NCBI GenBank assembly: GCA_910579535.1
Contig: CAJTUR010000004.1
Coordinates: 1 to 60,212 of the forward strand
Direction of reading: 5' to 3'
Source: an uncultured Bacilli bacterium
GTDB lineage: Bacteria > Bacillota_I > Bacilli_A > RF39 > UBA660
DNA length: 60,212 nucleotides
A program made the position numbers and the translations under genes. Shown one piece after another: positions 43,237 to 51,237 of this stretch (position 1 is the first letter of the stretch; every line of letters begins with the position of its first letter). The notes beneath the pieces are model-generated. The model was not told the origin of the DNA. It saw nothing but the letters and a program-made list of their open reading frames with translations, and ran no database searches.

Positions 43237-43539
43237 ATGAAAGCTATATTCGAATCTGGTGGAAAACAATATTATGTAACCGAAGGCGACAGTATTTATG
43301 TTGAAAAATTAGCAACAGAAGCTGGAAGTGAAGTGGTATTTACAGATGTTTTATTTGTAGATGGTAAATGGGGAAATCCAACGGTTAATGGAGCTAAAAT
43401 AACCTGTACTGTTGAAAAACATGGTAAACAAAAGAAAATTGTTGTTTTCAAATACAAACCAAAAAAGAAATATCGTAACAAACAAGGTCATAGACAACCT
43501 TATACGAAACTTATTGTTAAAAAAATAGAAGTTAAATAA
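43237..43539 (+). CDS. rplU: 50S ribosomal protein L21
   Basis: 100 residues from ATG 43237, 7 bases after AGGAGG (ATG 43231 is too close). KAIFESGGKQYYVTEGDSIYV and VFKYKPKKKYRNKQGHRQPY, ending LIVKKIEV, are standard L21. First of the rplU-prp-rpmA cluster. Confidence 0.96.
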   Translation: MKAIFESGGKQYYVTEGDSIYVEKLATEAGSEVVFTDVLFVDGKWGNPTVNGAKITCTVEKHGKQKKIVVFKYKPKKKYRNKQGHRQPYTKLIVKKIEVK

Positions 43540-43541
43540 AA

Positions 43542-43838
43542 ATGATTAAAATTCATATAACAGAAGAGACAATTAAAATCAGTGGCCATGCAAATTATGC
43601 AAATTATGGTCATGATATTGTTTGTAGTGCGGTATCAAGTATTGTCACTACTTCAATTAATGGAATTCTAGCTTTTAAAGAAACCATTATTGTAGAAGAA
43701 GAAAAAGAATCATTGCTGATTAAAATAAAAGTGCACGATAAAATAACCGATACACTAATCAAAAATATGATTGATTTATTAAAAGAAGTAGAAAGGCAAT
43801 ACCAAAAAAACGTAAAAATAATTGAGGAAGGAGATTAA
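43542..43838 (+). CDS. prp: ribosomal-processing cysteine protease Prp
   Basis: 98 residues. Removes the N-terminal extension of L27. Catalytic motifs GHANYANYGHDIVCSAVSS (His and Cys) are intact. It lies between rplU and rpmA as usual, and the L27 encoded next has an extension to cleave. Confidence 0.94.
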   Translation: MIKIHITEETIKISGHANYANYGHDIVCSAVSSIVTTSINGILAFKETIIVEEEKESLLIKIKVHDKITDTLIKNMIDLLKEVERQYQKNVKIIEEGD

Positions 43839-43839
43839 C

Positions 43840-44124
43840 ATGTTAAATTTTAAATTAGATATCCAACGATTTGCTCACATCAAAGCGCAAGGTTCTACTA
43901 AAAATGGTCGTGATAGTGCTGGTCGAAGACTAGGCGCAAAAGCAAGTGATGGACAAACTGTGAGTGCGGGTTCTATTCTTTATAGACAAAGAGGAACTAA
44001 AATTTACCCAGGTGCCAATGTTGGAATGGGTAAAGACCATACATTATTTGCTAAAGTAACAGGTGTTGTAAAATTTGAAAGATGTGGAAAAGACAAGAAA
44101 AAAGTGAGTGTTTACGAAGCATAA
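43840..44124 (+). CDS. rpmA: 50S ribosomal protein L27 with Prp-cleaved extension
   Basis: 94 residues from ATG 43840 (AAGGAG upstream; the TTG at 43822 lies inside prp). N-terminal extension MLNFKLDIQRFA precedes the mature start, then STKNGRDSAGRRLGAKASDG. Prp normally cuts after QFF before Ala; here the site reads QRF-A. The mature N-terminus reaches the peptidyl-transferase centre. Confidence 0.96.
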   Translation: MLNFKLDIQRFAHIKAQGSTKNGRDSAGRRLGAKASDGQTVSAGSILYRQRGTKIYPGANVGMGKDHTLFAKVTGVVKFERCGKDKKKVSVYEA

Positions 44125-44125
44125 G

Positions 44126-44158
44126 AAAACCTATAAATTAAAAAACTTATAGGTTTTT
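44126..44158. terminator. terminator after rpmA
   Basis: AAAACCTATAA / TTATAGGTTTT (44126-44136 and 44147-44157), with T on both strands; it may also serve the convergent gene whose stop lies in it. Confidence 0.88.
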
Positions 44159-44653
44159 ATTTGCCTTCCTTTGTTTGTATTCTAGAATTAATCGATTAGT
44201 TTCTACTAAATTATCTTCATCAATAGAATCGAGCAATTCTTCAGCTAAAAATTTATTGGGAATGATAGAAGTCCTGCGTTCATAATAAGATTCTATACCA
44301 GTTGTATATCTTGCTTCAAGTAAAGTATTATCACACAAAGCATTTAAAACTCGCCCATAATTAGGATAAGATTTTATATAGTTTTGAGTAATTAAAGTAC
44401 ATTTGAATTCATTAATAATCTCTTCCAAGATAATCTCTCTTTTATTAAGCTTGGGTGGAGTGTTATTTTCGTATAAAAAATCACCATTTATTTCCTGAAT
44501 GAACTTTAAAGGAATTTCGCATATAGAAAAACCACATCTTGTAAAAAGCACGTTTTGTTTTATAAAAGAAGTTGAAGCTTCCATACGACAAAGTTCATGA
44601 AGCAAAGTGCAATATAAACAATATTTTTTTCCCTTACAATTAAACCTTTCCAT
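44147..44653 (-). CDS. cysteine-rich N-terminus protein, unknown
   Basis: 168 residues with a cysteine-rich start (FNCKGKKYCLYCTLLHELC: C6, C12, C15, C22), a possible zinc or iron-sulfur site, then a helical body. No clear ribosome site or promoter precedes the ATG and the stop lies within the rpmA terminator, so it may be a relic or a 5'-truncated gene. Not recognised. It takes the place where spo0B lies in Bacillus (rpmA-spo0B-obg) but has no visible relation to Spo0B. Confidence 0.5.
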   Translation of the reverse strand: MERFNCKGKKYCLYCTLLHELCRMEASTSFIKQNVLFTRCGFSICEIPLKFIQEINGDFLYENNTPPKLNKREIILEEIINEFKCTLITQNYIKSYPNYGRVLNALCDNTLLEARYTTGIESYYERRTSIIPNKFLAEELLDSIDEDNLVETNRLILEYKQRKANKNL

Positions 44654-44958
44654 ATAGTCTGATTACAGTAAAGTTCTATTTGATTAAAATATGATTTCCT
44701 GGTTTGCAAATTTCTACTCCGATTTTAAAGATATAATTTTAAACAGTGGCTGCTATTAAAGAAAAATATTTTCTATTTTTTCTAATAATGCGCAAGGCAA
44801 ATGATAGGTATCATTAAAATGTTTAAGTTTGAATAGTAATTTTTCATTCATAAACTTAAATTCTAGCGGTAAATCTTTTGAATTTGCAAATATAATTTTT
44901 AGATGAGCCTTTAGTTCTTTAAAAAAATATGCTAAAATAAAAAGAAAGAAGGTGACTT
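44654..44958 (+). other. intergenic region with a possible minus-strand gene remnant
   Basis: An open minus-strand stretch ending at TAA 44758-44756 reads FANSKDLPLEFKFMNEKLLF and onward, about 65 codons, but its only ATG (44851) gives 31 residues and there is no ribosome site. I treat it as a probable remnant. The right end holds the trmB promoter. Confidence 0.35.
44910..44938 (+). promoter_or_regulatory. promoter of trmB
   Basis: TTTAGT (44910-44915), 17-base spacer, TGCTAAAAT extended -10 (hexamer 44933-44938), 20 bases before the start. Confidence 0.55.
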
Positions 44959-45597
44959 ATGCGTTATAAAGTAGTTAAAAATGCAACAAATATCTTAAGT
45001 GATAGTGAATACTTAGTAAAAAAGCCAGAAAATTATAAAAATAAATGGCAATCTTTATTTAATAATAACCATCCTATTTGTTTAGAATTAGGAATGGGGT
45101 ATGGTTCTTTTATTATTAAAATGGCTTTAGAAAATCCTAACATAAATTTTATTGGATTAGAACTTGATATAAATCAAACTGCTAAGGCCATTAAAAATAT
45201 TGCTAATAAGAAAATTCCAAACTTAAAAATAATTTGTGCTGATGCAAATAACATCATCGATTATTTTGGAAAAGAAATTGACACCATTTATTTAACATTT
45301 TCTGAACCTTGGCCTAAAAAGAAAGATGAAAAGAAAAGATTTACCTCTCTAAATTATTTAAAGCTGTACGATAGAATATTTAAAAAAAATAAGCACATCA
45401 TATTAAAAACCGATAATAAAATTTTATTTGCTTCTTCTCTAGAAAACTTAAGTAGTTATTGGTATGTTTTTGAAAAAGTCAGTCTAGATTTACATCATGA
45501 TGAAAGAAACATAAAAAATGTTATGACGGATTTTGAAACACAGTATTTTAAAGAAAAGCGACCCATCTATTATTTAGAAGCTAGCTTTAAAGATTAA
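44959..45597 (+). CDS. trmB: tRNA (guanine-N7-)-methyltransferase
   Basis: 212 residues. Makes m7G46 in tRNA with SAM. LELGMGYGSFIIKMA is the SAM site; FIGLELD and ICADANNIIDYF follow; LTFSEPWPKKKDEKKRFTS carries the tRNA-binding PWPK...R motif; YFKEKRPIYYLE closes the protein. GGTG is 4 bases before the ATG. It leads trmB-HExxH-obg. Confidence 0.95.
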   Translation: MRYKVVKNATNILSDSEYLVKKPENYKNKWQSLFNNNHPICLELGMGYGSFIIKMALENPNINFIGLELDINQTAKAIKNIANKKIPNLKIICADANNIIDYFGKEIDTIYLTFSEPWPKKKDEKKRFTSLNYLKLYDRIFKKNKHIILKTDNKILFASSLENLSSYWYVFEKVSLDLHHDERNIKNVMTDFETQYFKEKRPIYYLEASFKD

Positions 45598-45599
45598 TT

Positions 45600-46415
45600 A
45601 TGACTAAAAATTATCACGAAAAACTAGCTCTATTTATGTACGATTGGATAAAAAAAGAAAAAAGAATTACAGAAGACTACGTTAAAATTTTTTTAAACAT
45701 AGCCTGTAAACATAATGAACTGGAAGATTATTTAAAAAAAGTTTCATTTTTATGTAGAAATTGCTATGAATACAATCCGATAAATGCTCATTTATATTTT
45801 TCTTTAAAAAGCTTATTAGAAAGTTTTGTTGAAAAAGGAGTAATGTATAAATGGAAAGATTTTGAAAGAAAAAGTGCTGAATATTTTTATGTGAATGAAT
45901 ATTTACTTCATGAGTTAGAACACATTCAAGATTTTAAAAATTGTTTTGGAGAAGAAGAAAGTCTTAAAGTAAAAATAAGTCGACTTTGTTTCGATACAGA
46001 AATAGGATATAAAAAAGCAAAAAAACCACTAGATAAAAGAATTTGGCTATTAAAAGATAAACAAAAAGAAAAGAAATATCAAAAAAATTATAATTACAGT
46101 CCACTTGAACGTTTTGCAAATCTAAATAGTATAAAAGTCATTATACAAATAGCTGAAAGTTTAGAACTTTCCGAATTAAGAAATTATTATTTATATTATT
46201 TATATGAACAAATGATAGAAAGTTATGAAAAAAAAGAAAATCCAACTTTTTATTACTTAACTCAAATGGGCTATCAACTGGACACTTTTTTTATTCAAAA
46301 AGAAATTCCTAATCTTTCATTTAATGAACGATTAGAATTAGGACTTTTTCTTTCAGAAGAAGAACGATATCAATTAAAAAGAAAAATAGATAAACAAAAA
46401 AATGCCATGGTTTAA
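45600..46415 (+). CDS. HExxH-motif protein, putative metallopeptidase
   Basis: 271 residues, helical and soluble. NEYLLHELEHIQDFKN contains HELEH (104-108), the gluzincin/ImmA-type zinc signature, with acidic residues soon after (EEESLK; FDTEIGYKKA) that could supply the third ligand. Cysteines are in the N-terminal part (CKHNE, CRNCYEYN). It starts 3 bases after trmB and its last base is shared with the longer obg frame, so it is co-transcribed with trmB and obg. It may be a regulatory protease; family not recognised. Confidence 0.6.
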   Translation: MTKNYHEKLALFMYDWIKKEKRITEDYVKIFLNIACKHNELEDYLKKVSFLCRNCYEYNPINAHLYFSLKSLLESFVEKGVMYKWKDFERKSAEYFYVNEYLLHELEHIQDFKNCFGEEESLKVKISRLCFDTEIGYKKAKKPLDKRIWLLKDKQKEKKYQKNYNYSPLERFANLNSIKVIIQIAESLELSELRNYYLYYLYEQMIESYEKKENPTFYYLTQMGYQLDTFFIQKEIPNLSFNERLELGLFLSEEERYQLKRKIDKQKNAMV

Positions 46416-46465
46416 TGAATGAAGAAAAGAAACAGATAGATATTAAAGAAATGGAGGAAAACATC

Positions 46466-47740
46466 ATGTTTGTAGATGAAGTAATCATTAAGTTATACGC
46501 TGGAAAAGGCGGGGATGGGTGTACCTCTTTTCGACGTGAGAAATACATTCCTATGGGTGGACCTGATGGAGGATCTGGAGGAAAAGGCGGAGACATTATC
46601 TTTGAAGTGGACAAAAGTCTAAAAACTTTAATAGATTTACGTTACAAAAAAATAATTAAAGCAGATAAAGGTAGAAATGGCAGTGGAAGCAATCGAAATG
46701 GAGCAAATGCTGAAGACATTATCTTAAGAGTTCCAGAAGGGACAACACTTTACAACATGGATAACAATTTAGTTCTTGCCGATTTAACTAAAGATAAAGA
46801 AAGAATAACCATTGCTCATGGTGGAAGAGGGGGAAGAGGAAACAAAGCCTTTGCAACTCATAACGACCCCGCTCCTAAATTTAGTGAATTAGGAGCTCCT
46901 GGTGAAGAAGTAATTGTAAAATGTGAATTAAAAGTCATGGCTGATGTAGGTTTAGTAGGGATGCCAAGTGTAGGAAAATCAACCATTTTAAGTGTTATAA
47001 GTAGTGCAAAACCAAAAATTGGTGCGTATCATTTCACTACTTTAAATCCAAATTTAGGCGTTATAAAACTTAAAAATGAAAAATCATTTGTTATGGCAGA
47101 CCTACCAGGATTAATTGAAGGGGCATCAAGTGGTGTAGGATTAGGAGACAAGTTCTTACGTCATGCCATGCGAACCAAAATCTTAGCTCACGTTTTGGAT
47201 ATTGGCTCTTTTGAAGGGCGTGATCCCTTAGAAGATTATTACAAAATAAGAAAAGAAATTGATGCATTTAACGACAACTTAAAAAATAAAAAAGAAATTA
47301 TTATTGCTAATAAAATGGATTTACCAGAAGCTCAAGAAAACTTAAAAAAAATAAAAAAAGACCTTCCAAATATCCCTATTTTTGAAGTCAGCGCTTTAAA
47401 TAATACAGGCTTTGAAACTTTATTAGAAGGAATAGCCACATTATTAGAAACTCTTCCTGAAACAAATCTGTATGAAAAAAAGGACTATGAAGATTACATC
47501 GTTTATAAATTTAAAGAAGAAAAACCGTACACCATTCGCCGTGATGAAGACATTTGGGTATTAGAAGGCGAAGAAATTGAAAATTTATTTAAAATGACAC
47601 GATTCACCGAAGACGAAGCAGTTGCTCGTTTTGCCCGTAAATTAAAAGGCATGGGGGTTGAAGAAGAGCTTTTAAACCTTGGAGCTCATTATGGAGATGA
47701 AGTTCAGATTTTGGATTACGTCTTTGAATTTAGAGAATAA
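46466..47740 (+). CDS. obg: GTPase Obg
   Basis: 424 residues from ATG 46466, 8 bases after GGAGG; the longer frame from 46415 would add 17 unneeded residues. Glycine-rich OBG fold (KLYAGKGGDGCTSFRREKYI; GGRGGRGNKAFATHNDPAP), G domain GMPSVGKST, DLPGLIEGAS, NKMD, and the C-terminal OCT domain (about 345-424). Ribosome assembly and stress GTPase. It sits downstream of rplU-rpmA as in Bacillus but separated by inserted genes. Confidence 0.96.
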   Translation: MFVDEVIIKLYAGKGGDGCTSFRREKYIPMGGPDGGSGGKGGDIIFEVDKSLKTLIDLRYKKIIKADKGRNGSGSNRNGANAEDIILRVPEGTTLYNMDNNLVLADLTKDKERITIAHGGRGGRGNKAFATHNDPAPKFSELGAPGEEVIVKCELKVMADVGLVGMPSVGKSTILSVISSAKPKIGAYHFTTLNPNLGVIKLKNEKSFVMADLPGLIEGASSGVGLGDKFLRHAMRTKILAHVLDIGSFEGRDPLEDYYKIRKEIDAFNDNLKNKKEIIIANKMDLPEAQENLKKIKKDLPNIPIFEVSALNNTGFETLLEGIATLLETLPETNLYEKKDYEDYIVYKFKEEKPYTIRRDEDIWVLEGEEIENLFKMTRFTEDEAVARFARKLKGMGVEEELLNLGAHYGDEVQILDYVFEFRE

Positions 47741-48056
47741 AATCGATTTTCATTCCTAATTTTAACCCTTCACTAGTATTTTTTGGTAATTCTAAGATAC
47801 TAGTTTTTTTTATACTTCGATTTATTTTAATAATTTTATTCTTTTCTAAATTTCTTTCAATAAAAATGATTTCGTTTTTTTCATTTAAACCTAAAACATC
47901 AATTTCTTCTTTCATCAAATACGTGTGAATACTATTGCATTTTGGGAAAAACATACCAAAATCAATCTCTTTTTTTCCTATAAGTCCAACAAGACGTTTA
48001 GAAAAGGTATTTGCTTCAATAATTGGTATTAATTTATGATTTAATGATAAATGCAT
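47730..48056 (-). CDS. DUF192 family protein
   Basis: 108 residues. The DUF192 pattern is visible: FSKRLVGLIGKKEID, CNSIHTYLMKEEIDVLGLN and ILELPKNTSEGLKLGMKID. Small beta-barrel proteins of unknown function. No signal peptide, unlike many members. It overlaps the end of obg by 11 bases in convergent orientation. AGGTGA precedes the ATG. Confidence 0.8.
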   Translation of the reverse strand: MHLSLNHKLIPIIEANTFSKRLVGLIGKKEIDFGMFFPKCNSIHTYLMKEEIDVLGLNEKNEIIFIERNLEKNKIIKINRSIKKTSILELPKNTSEGLKLGMKIDFIL

Positions 48057-48125
48057 GATAAGTCACCTAATAAAATAATAGCATAGAAAAAGAAAGATAT
48101 TCCAAACAAAAGAATTCTTTGACAT

Positions 48126-48154
48126 TTGTTTTATTAGATTTCCTATGTTAAAAT
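48126..48154 (+). promoter_or_regulatory. promoter of the Cys/His-domain gene
   Basis: TTGTTT (48126-48131), 17-base spacer, TGTTAAAAT extended -10 (hexamer 48149-48154). Confidence 0.55.
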
Positions 48155-48182
48155 AGGTCTTATAAAAAGGGGGAGAGCTATT

Positions 48183-48731
48183 ATGTTTAATGCTTTAGAC
48201 TTTATAGAATATGAATTTAATCCTCAAGAAATAAAAAGCAAAATAAATCTTAAAACAAATAATTGGGTAACTAATGAACTAACAAATTGTTATGCCTTTG
48301 CTTTAGGTCTCGACTTAAAACCTAGTGAAATTTGTCGTTACGCGGATGCTCATCTTTATTGTGGGGGACGTTTCTTTTTGCTTCTAAATCATCTATTAAA
48401 TGACGATGGAACATTAGAAAAGATGTCTTATCAAGAAAAATTTGAGCTAGATTTTCAATCTTTAGAACTCTTTTATGAAGAAATAGAATTATACGATAAA
48501 ATTGTTGATGCTAATGAATGGAAAATTGCTTATTTTGAAAATGAAAAGGAAAAAGGTTTTCATTTTTATCGTCAAGCTGAAAATGGAATTTGGTATCATA
48601 AACCTGGTTTTTATTTTGAAAAACCAACCTGTTATACAGAAAAAAAGTTTCTTATAAATGATCCAATTCAAGGAGCCTTAGTTGATTATCCAGATTACAC
48701 ATACAAAAGAACCTATCGTTTAAGAAAATAG
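48183..48731 (+). CDS. Cys/His-domain protein, possible papain-like fold
   Basis: 182 residues, no signal. ELTNCYAFALGLDL (Cys36), GFHFYRQAENGIWYHKPG (His127, His139) and a late NDPIQGALVDYPDYTY resemble a compact domain in which a Cys starts a helix and a His lies on a strand, as in papain-like (NlpC-type) proteins; such CYA-ALG / HFYRQ-WxHKPG proteins occur in toxins and phages, as far as I recall. A decayed tandem copy follows and keeps the same landmarks. Enzyme activity is unproven. AAAGGGGGAG precedes the ATG. Confidence 0.55.
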   Translation: MFNALDFIEYEFNPQEIKSKINLKTNNWVTNELTNCYAFALGLDLKPSEICRYADAHLYCGGRFFLLLNHLLNDDGTLEKMSYQEKFELDFQSLELFYEEIELYDKIVDANEWKIAYFENEKEKGFHFYRQAENGIWYHKPGFYFEKPTCYTEKKFLINDPIQGALVDYPDYTYKRTYRLRK

Positions 48732-48748
48732 AAAGTACAAAAAATAGG

Positions 48749-49261
48749 AATTTAGAGAAAGTAAAACACAAAGTAAAATTTGATGGTAATAAATGGTTGT
48801 GGAAAAATCATACAAATTGCCTTGGATATTTGTACACGATTTCCAAAAAAAGAATTTACCTCTTGGCAAGAACACTTAAATTTCTTAAATTATTTCTCTT
48901 ACGATGAACGGATTCAGCTTGATTTAAAAAACATTGCCGTTCCTTTTGAAAGAATAGATTTTTCAGATAAATTGCAAAAAGAAAATGAGCGTAAGATTGT
49001 ATTTTTTAAATTGATTGATCGTAAATATAGACTTTGTTATGGGAAGTACAGTTGCCAAAGTTCCACACCATTACATAGCTTTCATTTTTATGAGCAAGAT
49101 TATGATGGCACTTGAAAACACAAAAATGGGTAGGAAGAATCTCCTACCAGTGTAAATAAACAAAAGAAAAAATAGTAAACCCTATCGATGATATACATTG
49201 TTATTCTGACGATTACGAATACCAAAGTACTTATTGTCTCATACTTAACAAGAAAGATTGA
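48749..49261 (+). pseudogene. decayed tandem paralog of the Cys/His-domain gene
   Basis: Pieces in different frames line up with the intact gene upstream. NKWLWKNHTNC (48788-48820) matches NNWVTNELTNC; after a shift, ALDI...FPKKEFTSWQEHLNF is the middle; SFHFYEQDYDGT, stop, KHKNG matches GFHFYRQAENGIWYHKPG with TGA where Trp is expected; NPIDDIHCYSDDYEYQSTY (to TGA 49259) matches the end. It contains at least one frameshift, two stops (TGA 49114, TAG) and one further shift. The longest remaining frame is 48780-49115. Confidence 0.75.
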
Positions 49262-49367
49262 AATGAAAATTTAACAAAAACTCAACATTTATTTTAAATG
49301 CTCTTGAAAGTACAAAGATTATTCTCAAAAATAAATACCAACAACCCCATGACTTACGATTAAAAAA

Positions 49368-49396
49368 TTGACTTTAAAGCTACTTTGGGGTATAGT
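49368..49396 (+). promoter_or_regulatory. SigA promoter of the Tad/Flp pilus locus
   Basis: TTGACT (49368-49373), 17-base spacer, TATAGT (49391-49396), upstream of the Flp pilin. Confidence 0.8.
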
Positions 49397-49422
49397 ATTT
49401 ATAACGACAGTAGGTGATTAAA

Positions 49423-49632
49423 ATGATAAAAAATAATAAAGGGCAAGCATTAGTAGAATACGTTTTAATTGTTGCCATAATAAGTGTCATTACCATAGCT
49501 ATAGTCAATTACTTTGGAGGCTATTTAAAAGACTCCATAACAAAAACCTCTTGTTCCTTAACCGATGAAGAATACGTAAAAGGAGACAAGCCAGGCGAAG
49601 GCACTTGTCAAGAAAAGAAAAAAGAAAGCTGA
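49423..49632 (+). CDS. Flp-family type IVb pilin
   Basis: 69 residues from ATG 49423, 6 bases after GGTG. Short basic leader (MIKNNKG), predicted prepilin cut between G and Q, then QALVEYVLIVAIISVITIAI with the class-typical Glu5, and a short hydrophilic tail with two cysteines that could pair. Major subunit of the Tad pilus encoded downstream. A terminator follows, which should make this mRNA more abundant than the machinery transcript. Confidence 0.88.
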   Translation: MIKNNKGQALVEYVLIVAIISVITIAIVNYFGGYLKDSITKTSCSLTDEEYVKGDKPGEGTCQEKKKES

Positions 49633-49664
49633 TTTTGGAAATTTTATTTCCAATCTTTTTTTTT
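49631..49664 (+). terminator. terminator after the Flp pilin
   Basis: TTGGAAA / TTTCCAA around TTTTA, with flanking GA/TC pairs, then nine T. Confidence 0.8.
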
Positions 49665-49666
49665 CG

Positions 49667-49675
49667 TGTTATAAT
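49667..49675 (+). promoter_or_regulatory. extended -10 promoter of the tad machinery genes
   Basis: TGTTATAAT (49667-49675), 26 bases before the TadE-like start. Confidence 0.6.
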
Positions 49676-49701
49676 AATTTAAAATAGAGGGGTGAGTATA
49701 G

Positions 49702-50055
49702 ATGTCCTTTTCAAATAAAAAGGGTCAAGCACTAGTGGAATTTGTAATCATTTTACCCATCTTTATTTTTATGATTTTTGCTTGTATTGATATTGGAAAA
49801 GTATTATATATGCAAAACAAATTAGAAAGTAGAATGGATGACATCATTACAAGTTATCAAAAGGGTTTAACCGAGGAAACCATCAAAAAAGATTTAGACT
49901 TAAATCATCAAGAAATCATTTTAAACATTGAAAAAGAAAATGTTTATAAAAGATTTAAACTGTCTAAAAAGTTAGACATGATTACACCTGGAATAAACTT
50001 AATTCTTTCGAATCCATTGGAAGTAAAAGCTGAGCGAGTGATTTATGATGAATAA
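49702..50055 (+). CDS. TadE-like pseudopilin
   Basis: 117 residues. Leader SFSNKKG, then QALVEFVIILPIFIFMIFACIDIG, the TadE/TadG signature with the long hydrophobic helix, and a small outside domain. It may be a minor pilin or a pilus-tip component. It overlaps the next gene by 11 bases. Confidence 0.82.
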   Translation: MSFSNKKGQALVEFVIILPIFIFMIFACIDIGKVLYMQNKLESRMDDIITSYQKGLTEETIKKDLDLNHQEIILNIEKENVYKRFKLSKKLDMITPGINLILSNPLEVKAERVIYDE

Positions 50056-50428
50056 GAAAGGTCAGACGTTAATTGCATTTGTCATTATTCTACCAGTATT
50101 CATCTTATTTTTAGCTTTTATCGTGGATACAGGTATTCTTCTAAAAGAGAAAAGTAGATTAAATGGAAGTACAAAAATCATTTTAGAAAACATGTATCCT
50201 AAACGTAATGAAAGTAACTTTCAAGAGCAAACCATTGATTTATTTAAAAAAAACAAAATACCCACAGAGAATTTAAACTTAGAGGTTAAAAATAACACCA
50301 TTATAGTATCAAATGATTATGAAATAGAAAGCATTTTTGGTAAAATAATAGGAATTAAAAAATACAAAATTCATTTAAACTTAACATTCCAAATTGAACA
50401 AGATAAACTAACGATAAAAAAAGAATAG
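50045..50428 (+). CDS. second TadE/TadG-like pseudopilin
   Basis: 127 residues. MMNKKG, then QTLIAFVIILPVFILFLAFIVDTGI: the same pseudopilin layout as its neighbour but with Ala in place of the conserved Glu5. The outside part has strands with no recognised domain. Overlaps the upstream gene; followed by the TadZ-like gene. Confidence 0.78.
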   Translation: MMNKKGQTLIAFVIILPVFILFLAFIVDTGILLKEKSRLNGSTKIILENMYPKRNESNFQEQTIDLFKKNKIPTENLNLEVKNNTIIVSNDYEIESIFGKIIGIKKYKIHLNLTFQIEQDKLTIKKE

Positions 50429-50439
50429 AGGGAAAACGT

Positions 50440-51237
50440 ATGTCAAAAACAAAAGGAAAATCTATGTGTATATTTTCAGCAAAAGGTGGAGTAGGTAAAA
50501 CCGTTACCACAATTAACCTAGCGGGCGTTTACGAACACTTAGAAAAAAAAGTTTTAATCATTGATTTAGATTTATCAAGTGGGGGAGTCAGCATTGCTCT
50601 AAATCGTCCTTTTGAAAAAAACATCTACAATTTTGTCGACGACTACAACAACAACCGTTATAAAGATTTTAAAAACTACGTCACAAAATACGACGACTAT
50701 ATTGATTTATTACCTAGTCCAAAAGACCCACGTCAAGCAAATAAAATCGATTCGAAATACATTGATATTTTAATTCAAAAAGCTGAAGCCAATTACGATA
50801 TGGTTTTAATTGATACCAATCATAACTTAAATGAAGTAAACGTTGTCACATTAGATAATGTAGATTACATTCTTTTTGTTTTAACCAACGACCCTTTAGA
50901 CTTAAAAAATATGAAATCATTAATCAGCATATTTAAAGATTCTAATATAACCAATTATAAAATCTTATTAAACAACAGTCGTGATCCCTACAAAGATTAT
51001 TTTTCAATCTTTGATATTAAAAATGTGATTAAAGCCAATATTGATTATACCTTATCTTCTAACTTTTATATGAAAAACATTGACACCTTTATTATGAATG
51101 GGGAAATCATTACACTTCAAAAGAAAATGCCTAATACTTTTAATAAAGAATACAGTACCTATATGAATATTGCTTTAGATACCATTGATAAAAATAAAAA
51201 AGAAATAGAAGAGGGTGAAGCACTTGAGCAAATCTAG
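50440..51237 (+). CDS. tadZ: TadZ/CpaE-like ParA-family ATPase
   Basis: 265 residues. Deviant Walker A FSAKGGVGKTVTTIN (about 13-27), VLIIDLDLSSGG (switch) and DMVLIDTNHNLN. MinD/ParA-type proteins in Tad loci place the pilus machine in the cell. It lacks the N-terminal receiver domain of CpaE. Overlaps the following ATPase gene. Confidence 0.85.
   Translation: MSKTKGKSMCIFSAKGGVGKTVTTINLAGVYEHLEKKVLIIDLDLSSGGVSIALNRPFEKNIYNFVDDYNNNRYKDFKNYVTKYDDYIDLLPSPKDPRQANKIDSKYIDILIQKAEANYDMVLIDTNHNLNEVNVVTLDNVDYILFVLTNDPLDLKNMKSLISIFKDSNITNYKILLNNSRDPYKDYFSIFDIKNVIKANIDYTLSSNFYMKNIDTFIMNGEIITLQKKMPNTFNKEYSTYMNIALDTIDKNKKEIEEGEALEQI

Noticed and set aside
48780..49115. Independent 111-residue gene
   Set aside because: Its ends match the intact gene at 48183 only when other frames are joined, so it is the longest surviving piece of the decayed copy.
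49103..49133. TGA where Trp is expected in the second Cys/His copy, suggesting TGA=Trp as in Mollicutes
   Set aside because: rsgA, rlmN and tadB end in TGA within tight overlaps, TGG is used for Trp throughout, and the same pseudogene also has an in-frame TAG and frameshifts.
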